Source: an uncultured Eubacteriales bacterium (GTDB lineage Bacteria; Bacillota; Clostridia; Peptostreptococcales; Anaerovoracaceae). From it: 21,311 nucleotides of DNA. The translations under genes and the position numbers were made by a program. The notes under the pieces are model-generated. The model saw only the letters and a program-made list of their open reading frames with translations, had not been told where the DNA came from and did not search any database. The stretch is taken from the NCBI GenBank assembly GCA_900551415.1, contig URWB01000029.1, forward strand, positions 1 to 21,311, given 5' to 3'. Positions 6,848-12,975 of this stretch are shown in pieces (within the stretch, counting starts at the first letter, position 1; each line of letters begins with the position of its first letter).

Positions 6848-6875
6848 CGAGTCGTGTCTGTCTTGGATGGATAGT

Positions 6876-7796
6876 CTATCTTTCCACCTTAAAAACAATC
6901 GTCTTGTCTTCTGTATTCATCGTACACGCCGCACCGAACGGAATCGTAATGATCTTGTCGCCGTGGCCGGACTGTACGTTGTACATAACCGGAATATCAT
7001 ATTCCGCAAGCAGATCTTCGTACAATTTTTTCACATCGTATTCCGGCTGATATTTGTTGGAAACCGAGGTGAACTGCCCAAGCAGAACGCCCTTGCACTT
7101 ATCGAAAGCACCTGCCAGCTTCAGCTGATAAGTCCATTTTTCAATTTTTGTGAGCGGCTCTTCTACTTCCTCAATGAAGATGATCTTGCCCTCCGTGTCC
7201 ATTTCGCTCGGCGTTCCGACTGCTGCCGAGATCAAAGAAAGATTTCCACCGATGACCGGACCGGTCGCTTTCCCGCTCTTGAGAACCTCAAGCGGCTCCT
7301 CCGCGGGATTCTTGAATTCATAGGTATCCTCCGCGGTCAGCGCGTCAAAGAACGCGTTCTTGGTATCATCATCAAAAGCGTCCACCATGTTGGACGATAC
7401 CATCGGTCCATGGAACGTAACCAGGTCGCACTTCTGATTAAACAGCATGTGCAGGCATGTTACATCACTGTATCCTACAAAGATTTTTGGATTGCTTCTA
7501 ATGATATCCAGATCCAGGTGTCTGATCACGCGGGAACCGCCGTCGCCGCCTCTGACACAGAAGACCGCGTCCACCTCTTTGTCCGCGAACATCTTGTTGA
7601 TCCAGGCTGCTCTTTCTTCGCCTGTGCCTGCCATATAGCCGGCGTAATTCTTGGTCAGATTGTCAGCCTTTTTTACCTTAAAGCCCATCTCCTCCAGCAC
7701 GCTGACACACTGTACCTCGCGTTCCGCGCTGATCGGTGAGCTTGGGCAGATGATGCCGATGGTTGCGCCCTTTTCCAGTTTTTTAGGATATCTCAT
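6876..7796 (-). CDS. ldcA: LD-carboxypeptidase (peptidase S66 family)
   Basis: Members of this family cleave the L,D bond between meso-DAP (or Lys) and the terminal D-Ala of murein tetrapeptides, releasing D-Ala; a related branch (MccF) cleaves peptide-nucleotides. The 306-residue protein shows the S66 Ser-Glu-His catalytic set. The nucleophile is Ser110 in the nucleophile elbow VGYSDVT. The acidic residue is Glu209 or 210 in IIFIEEVEEP, and the histidine is His278 in SGHGDK. There is no signal peptide, so it acts in the cytoplasm on imported or recycled peptides. The start at 7796 has a GGAGGAG site about 10 nt upstream. It is 33 bp behind spmB in the same operon. The symbol is tentative, since the MccF-like alternative is not excluded. 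D-Ala produced here would be substrate for the alanine racemase at 11795. Confidence 0.88.
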   Translation of the reverse strand: MRYPKKLEKGATIGIICPSSPISAEREVQCVSVLEEMGFKVKKADNLTKNYAGYMAGTGEERAAWINKMFADKEVDAVFCVRGGDGGSRVIRHLDLDIIRSNPKIFVGYSDVTCLHMLFNQKCDLVTFHGPMVSSNMVDAFDDDTKNAFFDALTAEDTYEFKNPAEEPLEVLKSGKATGPVIGGNLSLISAAVGTPSEMDTEGKIIFIEEVEEPLTKIEKWTYQLKLAGAFDKCKGVLLGQFTSVSNKYQPEYDVKKLYEDLLAEYDIPVMYNVQSGHGDKIITIPFGAACTMNTEDKTIVFKVER

Positions 7797-7829
7797 TTGT
7801 TTTTATCTCCTCCAAAATATTTTATGTGC

Positions 7830-8369
7830 TTAGAACCACATAATATTTACGATTGCTACCGCGGCAAGCAGGGAACCTAAGTCGCCTAAAAGACCTGCAG
7901 CAACAGAATGTCTCGCGTTGGAAACGCCTACAGAACCCATGTAAACCGCGATGATGTAGAAAGTGGTCTCGGTGGAGCCTTGCGCTACGGAAGCGATACG
8001 GCCGATCTTAGACTGCGTGCCATAGGTAGCGAGCAGGTCAGCAAGCATGCCCTCGGACGCGCCGCCGGAGAAGGATCTCATGATGGCCTGCGGCAGGATC
8101 TCGGATGGGCATCCGATCAAGCTGGTAACCGGATCTAAGATCGCGCACAGCCAATCCATCGCGCCGGACGCGCGGAACATTCCGATCGCGCACAGCATTG
8201 CGGTCAGATACGGGATAATCATCACAGCGGTGGAGAAGCCCTCCTTTGCGCCTTCCGTAAATATAGAATATACCGGCACCTTCTTCAAGATAGCCCAGAA
8301 GCATACAAGAGCTACAACCAGAGGAATCGCCCAGTTCGATATTAATGTCATTACATCTGAAAATGTCAT
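7830..8369 (-). CDS. spmB: SpmB family membrane protein (nucleoside-recognition/Gate domain)
   Basis: This is a 179-residue integral membrane protein with four to five hydrophobic segments and the conserved RSFSGGASEGMLADLL stretch near residues 117-132, typical of SpmB. In Bacillus the SpmA/SpmB pair is needed for spore core dehydration. Close relatives are widespread in non-sporulating bacteria and are paired with peptidases, for example YjiG/YjiH with isoaspartyl dipeptidase in Escherichia. The start at 8369 has an AGGAGG site 8 nt upstream that overlaps the spmA stop. The gap to spmA is 12 bp, so the two are surely co-expressed. No other sporulation gene is in the window, and the peptidase-rich context suggests a transport role for peptides or their products. 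That role is inference. Confidence 0.88.
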   Translation of the reverse strand: MTFSDVMTLISNWAIPLVVALVCFWAILKKVPVYSIFTEGAKEGFSTAVMIIPYLTAMLCAIGMFRASGAMDWLCAILDPVTSLIGCPSEILPQAIMRSFSGGASEGMLADLLATYGTQSKIGRIASVAQGSTETTFYIIAVYMGSVGVSNARHSVAAGLLGDLGSLLAAVAIVNIMWF

Positions 8370-8381
8370 TTATAGTCCCTC

Positions 8382-9089
8382 CTATTCTTCTTCCGCATAC
8401 TTGCAGACATAGCCTTCCGGAAGCACGATCGGGTTTTCTCCGCCTGCATAGTGCTCGTTCAGTTCTAATGTTCCGGCTGCGATTTCTTTTTCGATTACGT
8501 TTTCCCATTTCCATCTCTTTGTCTTCTGGAAGATCAAAGTAAATACGATACCGACAACGGTAGAAATTGTGGTCGCGATGATAACCGGAACGATGATCTC
8601 CGCAGCGCCATCTGATTGTACCGCGGCACGCAGACCAAGGACGGTAACCGGAAGCAGGGTTACGGAAGTCGTACCGATCGCGAGCATCATGCACTGTGCG
8701 TTGGTTGCGATGCTCTTGGTAGGGTTCAGCGTCTGCAGCTCACGCATCGCCTTCAAGCCGAACGGTGTCGCGGCGTTACCGATACCCAGCATGTTGGCAG
8801 CAATCCAAAGTGCCATCGCGGACATCGCCGGGTGATCCTTTGGAACCTCCGGGAATAACTTGGTCATAACCGGCGCAATCCCCTTCGCGAGCTTGTCGCA
8901 GATACCCGCTTCCTGCATGACCTTCATCAGTCCGCAGAAGAATGCCATGATGCCGATCAAACCGAGAGAGATTTCGACAGCGGTATTCGCAAAATCAAAG
9001 ATGTTGTTCAAAACGCCTTCCATTGTGCCGGTAAAAGCGCCCGCGATAACCGCGATTACGACTAATCCGACCCAGATATAGTTCATCAT
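8382..9089 (-). CDS. spmA: SpmA family membrane protein (nucleoside-recognition/Gate domain)
   Basis: This 235-residue membrane protein partners SpmB. The N-terminus MMNYIWVGLVVIAVIAGAFTG is followed by the Gate-type segment GLIGIMAFFCGLMKVMQEAGI and the conserved ANMLGIGNAATPFGLKAM. The C-terminal 50 residues are hydrophilic (KTKRWKWENVIEKE onward). I choose ATG 9089 over the longer frame from 9122 because an AGGAGG site (9099-9104) lies 9 nt upstream of it and inside the longer frame. It is the first gene of the leftward operon. A close match to a sigma-54 promoter sits at 9150-9165, leaving a leader of about 50 nt, so activation by the enhancer-binding protein at 12976-14838 is likely. Confidence 0.9.
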   Translation of the reverse strand: MMNYIWVGLVVIAVIAGAFTGTMEGVLNNIFDFANTAVEISLGLIGIMAFFCGLMKVMQEAGICDKLAKGIAPVMTKLFPEVPKDHPAMSAMALWIAANMLGIGNAATPFGLKAMRELQTLNPTKSIATNAQCMMLAIGTTSVTLLPVTVLGLRAAVQSDGAAEIIVPVIIATTISTVVGIVFTLIFQKTKRWKWENVIEKEIAAGTLELNEHYAGGENPIVLPEGYVCKYAEEE

Positions 9090-9149
9090 AATATCGTTCC
9101 TCCTTTTCATATAATCCGACAAATTTTTATTATGACGTTTTCAGATAAT

Positions 9150-9165
9150 TGCAATTTATATGCCA
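9150..9165 (-). promoter_or_regulatory. Sigma-54 promoter of the spmA operon
   Basis: Minus-strand TGGCATATAAATTGCA carries GG and GC with the invariant 10-bp gap and matches TGGCACG-N4-TTGCW closely. Predicted start about 9138, roughly 50 nt before spmA. Confidence 0.8.
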
Positions 9166-9309
9166 AAAAAAGCAAAAAACAAGAAGTTCTCCGCCACCCA
9201 TGCGCTTTCCCCGCGAAAAACAAGGGATTTTGGCACTCTCTGTTTTTTCGTGAAGGAAAATCACGATTTCTTCATATTTTCGTCACACGCACGCCCCCTT
9301 CCTTGTTTT

Positions 9310-9346
9310 GTCCTGAATCTAGGAAATAACGTCCTGTTTTTAGGAC
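9310..9346. promoter_or_regulatory. Tandem dyad, candidate activator (enhancer) binding sites
   Basis: Two related inverted repeats, GTCCTGAATCTAGGA (9310-9324) and GTCCTGTTTTTAGGAC (9331-9346), start 21 bp apart, about two helical turns. They lie about 145 bp from the spmA -24/-12 element and 70 bp from the plus-strand one, a normal distance for sigma-54 activator sites. Confidence 0.55.
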
Positions 9347-9417
9347 TATTCTGAGCAGATTTTTGCGAAAAAAGTGCGAAAACCGGAATTTTTTCTGTAA
9401 TTCGTACCGTTTTTTCG

Positions 9418-9433
9418 CGGCATAAATTTTGCT
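9418..9433 (+). promoter_or_regulatory. Sigma-54 promoter of the 210-aa membrane protein gene
   Basis: CGGCATAAATTTTGCT has GG (9419-9420) and GC (9431-9432) at the invariant spacing and shares GGCAT and TTGC with the other three promoters. The leader to ATG 9536 is about 90 nt. It contains a TATAAT at 9452-9457, so a sigma-A promoter is an alternative. Confidence 0.65.
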
Positions 9434-9535
9434 TATTTTATCATATGATGATATAATGATTTCGATGACGAGATCTGCGCGCTTTTTGCCGCATCCCGCG
9501 ACAGCGCGTCGAAAGTCCTAATGAGGAGAACACAC

Positions 9536-10168
9536 ATGAACAAACTGACTTATACCTATACGAATGTCCCCAAGCAGCTGCTTTTTTATATCTGCGCCTT
9601 TTATCTGGTGCTCCGTTCCATTATGGATATCCAAATTGTCCTCTATCAGGTCGAGGGCTACGCGGATCAGATCAACCTGCCGCTGGAGCTTACCGTCAAC
9701 GCGCTGTTTTTCGCTTTTTGGCTCCTCCTCTCGAATGGCCACAAACTGTGCTATACCGAATTTAACAGCGAAAAAGCGATCTATCACAACCGTCTGCTTC
9801 GCACCAAAAAAGAGTTTCTTTTTGAAAACGCACGAGCGGTTTTTTTCGACAAACGCGGCATCCGCTTCTTCGCGCGCAAAGAGGACGCCTCTGACAAGCG
9901 CAAGGCGCTCTTTTTCATCCCGTTCTTTCGTGACGGCAAAATAAACGTATTGGAGCATAAACGCTTCTACGACCTGCTCAAGGAACGAGAAGCCGCCATC
10001 GGAGACGCGGAACGCTTTGTGGTGTATCGTTCCTACAAGGAAGTGCCCGGCTACAGCCGCAAATGGAAGTACGTTTCCTTCGCCTATGCCTGTCTGGATG
10101 TGCTTTTAGGCCTCAACTGCTTCACGCCGATTGCCGTCATCCTCGGCTTGCTGGAAACCTTCCGCTAA
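9536..10168 (+). CDS. Membrane protein of unknown function, 210 aa
   Basis: I do not recognise a family. Two hydrophobic segments near the N-terminus (LLFYICAFYLVLRSIM at about 15-30 and LTVNALFFAFWLLL at about 53-66) are followed by a basic, aromatic-rich cytosolic domain. A last hydrophobic stretch (YACLDVLLGLNCFTPIAVILGLL) lies near the C-terminus. The layout, two membrane helices plus a beta-rich region with CYTEFNSEKAIYHNRLL, loosely recalls YcxB-like proteins. The start at 9536 is preferred over 9521 because GAGGAG lies 8-9 nt before it and overlaps the earlier ATG. Its promoter looks sigma-54 dependent and is divergent from spmA, which ties it to the peptide regulon. A bidirectional terminator follows. 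Confidence 0.75.
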   Translation: MNKLTYTYTNVPKQLLFYICAFYLVLRSIMDIQIVLYQVEGYADQINLPLELTVNALFFAFWLLLSNGHKLCYTEFNSEKAIYHNRLLRTKKEFLFENARAVFFDKRGIRFFARKEDASDKRKALFFIPFFRDGKINVLEHKRFYDLLKEREAAIGDAERFVVYRSYKEVPGYSRKWKYVSFAYACLDVLLGLNCFTPIAVILGLLETFR

Positions 10169-10196
10169 TCCGCGTCAAAAAATCCGCACACATGAC

Positions 10197-10235
10197 AAAA
10201 GCCCTCTCCTGATCGAAAGGGCTTTTCTTTTCCTT
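10197..10235. terminator. Bidirectional rho-independent terminator
   Basis: Arms AAAAGCCCT (10197-10205) and AGGGCTTTT (10218-10226) form a stem followed by a T-rich tail on the plus strand, with A residues giving a T tail on the minus strand. It serves both the 210-aa gene and the convergent 81-aa gene. Confidence 0.85.
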
Positions 10236-10258
10236 ATTTTGATACCCACATGCCCGCG

Positions 10259-10504
10259 CTATTGCGGCTTTTGTCTTTGTTTGATGTCCTCGATGACCGG
10301 CTTGACCGTATCCGCGATGGTATCAAAGGCATCGGCCTTACCGTCCACGACATCCTTCGCCTTGTCCTGAATCTTTTTTTGTTTTTCGTAATCCTCCACG
10401 CTTTTTTTCATCAGATTATCCAGCATGGAGCTCTTGTTTCTAAGGATATATACAAACGATGCCACGATGATGGCCAGCCCTATAGCGATCTTTATTTTTT
10501 CCAT
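10259..10504 (-). CDS. Small membrane-anchored protein, 81 aa
   Basis: The product starts MEKIKIAIGLAIIVASFVYIL, a single N-terminal membrane helix. It continues as a charged, probably helical tail rich in Lys and Asp (SVEDYEKQKKIQDKAKDVVDGKADAFDT) and ends in a Pro-containing basic tip. The general layout is that of small YtxH-like envelope proteins, but no family can be assigned. The start at 10504 follows GAGAGGAG by 6 nt; the longer frame from 10534 would place that site inside the coding region. It ends 24 bp from the bidirectional terminator. The divergent promoter of the M20 gene (10518-10533) begins just beyond its ribosome binding site, so the two transcription units are tightly packed. 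Confidence 0.7.
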   Translation of the reverse strand: MEKIKIAIGLAIIVASFVYILRNKSSMLDNLMKKSVEDYEKQKKIQDKAKDVVDGKADAFDTIADTVKPVIEDIKQRQKPQ

Positions 10505-10517
10505 TCGTTTCTCCTCT

Positions 10518-10533
10518 CGGCATACTTCTTGCA
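10518..10533 (+). promoter_or_regulatory. Sigma-54 promoter of the M20 amidohydrolase-alr operon
   Basis: CGGCATACTTCTTGCA has GG at 10519-10520 and GC at 10531-10532 with the exact 10-bp gap. The predicted start is near 10543. A TATAAT at 10546-10551 lacks a -35 at 17 bp, so sigma-54 is the better reading. Confidence 0.7.
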
Positions 10534-10601
10534 ACGTTTTTCTGTTATAATAGTTAGAATATAACGCAAAACAATTACAAAGTCAAGGGAGGCTGTCTCA
10601 T

Positions 10602-11798
10602 ATGAAAATCAGTTATGACAAAATTCAGGACCTGGTCGATGCCGCCGCCGGGAAAAGCTTGCAGATCCGCCGCGATCTGCACCAAAATCCGGAGCTGAGC
10701 GAGCACGAGGTGCATACCTCCGCGCGCGTTCGTGCCGAATTAAAGCAGCTTGGAATTCCTTACCGCTCTGAAATCGCGGGACATGGCATCAAAGCAGTTC
10801 TCACGACAAAATCCAAGGAGCCGGCTGTCGCGATCCGCGCGGATATGGACGCGCTGCCGATCCAGGAAAAGGTCGAGCTGCCGTTCAAATCTCAAAACGA
10901 CGGGGTCATGCACGCCTGCGGACACGATATCCACACCGCGGTTCTGCTCGGTACTGCCTCGGTACTCAAAGCGCTGCAGGAGGAGCTTCCGCGAACAAGC
11001 GTCTTTTTATTTGAGCCCGCCGAAGAAACCCGCGGCGGCGCGAAGCCTATGATCGAAGAAGGCTGTCTTGAGGACCCCCGTGTGGATACCGTCATCGGTC
11101 TGCACATCGAACCGTCTGTGGATGTCGGCAAGCTGGAGTTTATGCCCGGCTGCATGAATGCGGCCTCCACGATGTTTACCGTCACCGTCAAAGGCAAATC
11201 CTGTCACGGCGCCAGTCCCTTCGCCGGCATCGATCCGCTGCTTCCGGCCTGCAACATGGTAGGTTCTCTGCAGAGCATCATCACCCGTCACATCCATCCG
11301 GTTGACGCGGCCTTAATCACTGTCGGAAGCTTTCACAGCGGCACCGCGGGAAACATCATTCCGGACAAAACCGTTTTTAGCGGCATCATCCGCGTGCTCG
11401 ATATGCAGCTCCGCGACTCCATCAAATCGCAGCTGCGCGAACTCTTCGAAAATATCGCCAAGGCTTACGGCGCGAGCTGTGTCGTAGATTATCAGGACAG
11501 CTATCCGACACTGATCAACAATCAGGAGCTGCTCGACAGCGTTTCCGAGATCTGCCGCGAAAAGCTTGGTGACAAAAACATCCTTCTCAATCCGAAGTCC
11601 AGCCTGGGTGCGGACGATTTTGCCTATTTCTGCCACGCGGCCAAGGGCCTCTATTTTAACCTTGGCTGTCATACGCCCGGAACACCGGAGGAGGCACTGC
11701 ATTCCGCCATTCTCAATCCGGACGAGAATTGTATCCGTATCGGAATTCTATCCGAAGTGTTGGCAGTACTAAAAATCATGGGGGTGGAGATCGAATGA
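10602..11798 (+). CDS. M20 family metallo-amidohydrolase (N-acyl amino acid / dipeptide amidohydrolase)
   Basis: This is a 398-residue M20D-type enzyme. The N-terminus has the family signature RRDLHQNPELSEHE (23-36). Metal-binding residues appear in HACGHDIHTA (Cys106, His108), EPAEET (Glu141/142), GLHIEP (His168) and a late His in EALHSAIL. A dimerisation/lid domain lies between about 185 and 300. Relatives hydrolyse N-acetyl or N-acyl amino acids, indole-acetyl conjugates or N-acetyl-diaminopimelate. The substrate here is not set, but the coupling to alanine racemase and the neighbouring DAP genes favour an amino-acid or DAP conjugate. It has a GGGAGG ribosome binding site and is preceded by a sigma-54 promoter. 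Its TGA overlaps the ATG of alr by 4 bp, implying translational coupling. Confidence 0.93.
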   Translation: MKISYDKIQDLVDAAAGKSLQIRRDLHQNPELSEHEVHTSARVRAELKQLGIPYRSEIAGHGIKAVLTTKSKEPAVAIRADMDALPIQEKVELPFKSQNDGVMHACGHDIHTAVLLGTASVLKALQEELPRTSVFLFEPAEETRGGAKPMIEEGCLEDPRVDTVIGLHIEPSVDVGKLEFMPGCMNAASTMFTVTVKGKSCHGASPFAGIDPLLPACNMVGSLQSIITRHIHPVDAALITVGSFHSGTAGNIIPDKTVFSGIIRVLDMQLRDSIKSQLRELFENIAKAYGASCVVDYQDSYPTLINNQELLDSVSEICREKLGDKNILLNPKSSLGADDFAYFCHAAKGLYFNLGCHTPGTPEEALHSAILNPDENCIRIGILSEVLAVLKIMGVEIE

Positions 11799-12916
11799 TG
11801 ATGCAGGAAGTTCTCAGAGATACGCTCGTAGAGATTGATTTAAAGAAACTCGCGAACAACATGCGGCTGATCCGCCAGCTGGTCGGTCCGGACACTGCCA
11901 TTACAGCCGTAGTCAAGGCCAACGCATACGGTCACGGCGCGGTCGGCATCGCCGAAACTCTGATGGAAAGCGGCGCGGACTATCTCGCGGTGGCGACCCT
12001 GTCGGAAGCCGTCGAAATCAAAAAAGCTTACCCAGCCTATCCGGTTTTTATCATGGGACATACACCGGACAAATACCTTTCTCACATCGTAGATTTCGAC
12101 ATTACCGCGACCATCTTCAGTCTGCGGCAGGCGGAGCTTTTGAACGAGTTGGCCGAAAAAGCGGGAAAAAAAGTGAAGGTACACATCAAACTGGACACCG
12201 GGTTTCATCGCCTCGGACTGGACGCGAAGGACCGCGGGCAGACCCTGCAGACGATCCGCGCAATCACTGCGCTGCCGCGCGTCGAAGCGGAGGGACTTTT
12301 TTCACATCTGGCGCTGGTCAATGACGAAGAAAATGACAAACAGTATCATTTGTTCGCGGAAATTGCCGATCAGCTAAAGACCGAGGGCATCCACTTCCGC
12401 TACTACCATCTGGCGGACAGCATCGCCACAGTCGATGATCCGCACTTCCGCTTGAATATGGTGCGTGTGGGCGCGCTGATTTACGGCATGCGTGGTTTCC
12501 ACAAGGGGTTTGTTCCGGTCGAGCAGGTGCTTACCTTCCGTGCCGCGATTTCCCAGCTTCACCATATCAAAGAAGGAGAAGGCGTCAGCTACGATTATCT
12601 TTGGAGAGCGCCGCGGGATTCTGTGATTGCAACCCTGCCGTTCGGCTATGCCGACGGATACCCGCGCAATCTGCGCGACAAGGGCTATGTCACCATCAAG
12701 GGTGTCCCTTGTCCGTTGGTCGGAGTGCTCTGCATGGATCAGGTCATGGCGGACGTTACCGAAATCGCGGACGTTGCCGAGGGCGATTGGGCCACCATCT
12801 ACGGAAGCGGCGAGAACGAAATGAGTATTCAGGAGGCCTCCACGCTGGCAGGCACCAACAAGAACGATATCCTCGCGCGGATCTCCGCGCGTCCTCCTAG
12901 AATCTACATAAAATAG
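11795..12916 (+). CDS. alr: Alanine racemase
   Basis: This PLP-dependent enzyme interconverts L- and D-alanine. Its 373 residues match the family. The cofactor lysine is Lys41 in VVKANAYGHGA, and the second catalytic base is Tyr266 in EGVSYDYLW. RVGALIYG (224-231), LPFGYADGYPR and the late CMDQVMADVT block are also conserved. I choose ATG 11795, the first of three in-frame ATGs overlapping the upstream TGA, with GGGGTGGAGA just before; a longer frame from 11729 has no ribosome binding site. Co-expression with an amidohydrolase from a sigma-54 promoter suggests a catabolic role, turning D-Ala to L-Ala. Whether it is also the sole biosynthetic racemase cannot be told from the window. Confidence 0.95.
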   Translation: MMMQEVLRDTLVEIDLKKLANNMRLIRQLVGPDTAITAVVKANAYGHGAVGIAETLMESGADYLAVATLSEAVEIKKAYPAYPVFIMGHTPDKYLSHIVDFDITATIFSLRQAELLNELAEKAGKKVKVHIKLDTGFHRLGLDAKDRGQTLQTIRAITALPRVEAEGLFSHLALVNDEENDKQYHLFAEIADQLKTEGIHFRYYHLADSIATVDDPHFRLNMVRVGALIYGMRGFHKGFVPVEQVLTFRAAISQLHHIKEGEGVSYDYLWRAPRDSVIATLPFGYADGYPRNLRDKGYVTIKGVPCPLVGVLCMDQVMADVTEIADVAEGDWATIYGSGENEMSIQEASTLAGTNKNDILARISARPPRIYIK

Positions 12917-12931
12917 CGGCAAAAGTAAAGA

Positions 12932-12970
12932 GACAGGCGTTCCGTCAGGAATTCCTGTCCCTTTGTTTCT
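12932..12970. terminator. Terminator between alr and the convergent activator gene
   Basis: Outer arms GACAGG (12932-12937) and CCTGTC (12954-12959) and inner arms TTCC/GGAA form a hairpin. A T-rich tail (CCCTTTGTTTCTTC) follows on the plus strand, and CTCTTTACTTTT on the minus strand. It probably works in both directions. Confidence 0.7.
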
Positions 12971-12975
12971 TCTGC

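Larger units (their letters stand above)
9166..9535. other. Divergent regulatory region between spmA and the 210-aa membrane protein gene
   Basis: This region is AT-rich with no coding frame that has a ribosome binding site. It holds two divergent -24/-12 promoters (the minus one just outside at 9150-9165, the plus one at 9418-9433) and between them the tandem dyads at 9310-9346. This is the standard layout for a shared enhancer serving two sigma-54 promoters. Confidence 0.6.

Noticed and set aside
8038..8694. 218-codon minus-strand frame overlapping spmA and spmB
   Set aside because: It is in another frame of the same strand, Arg/Gly-rich, and covers two recognisable genes with good ribosome binding sites.
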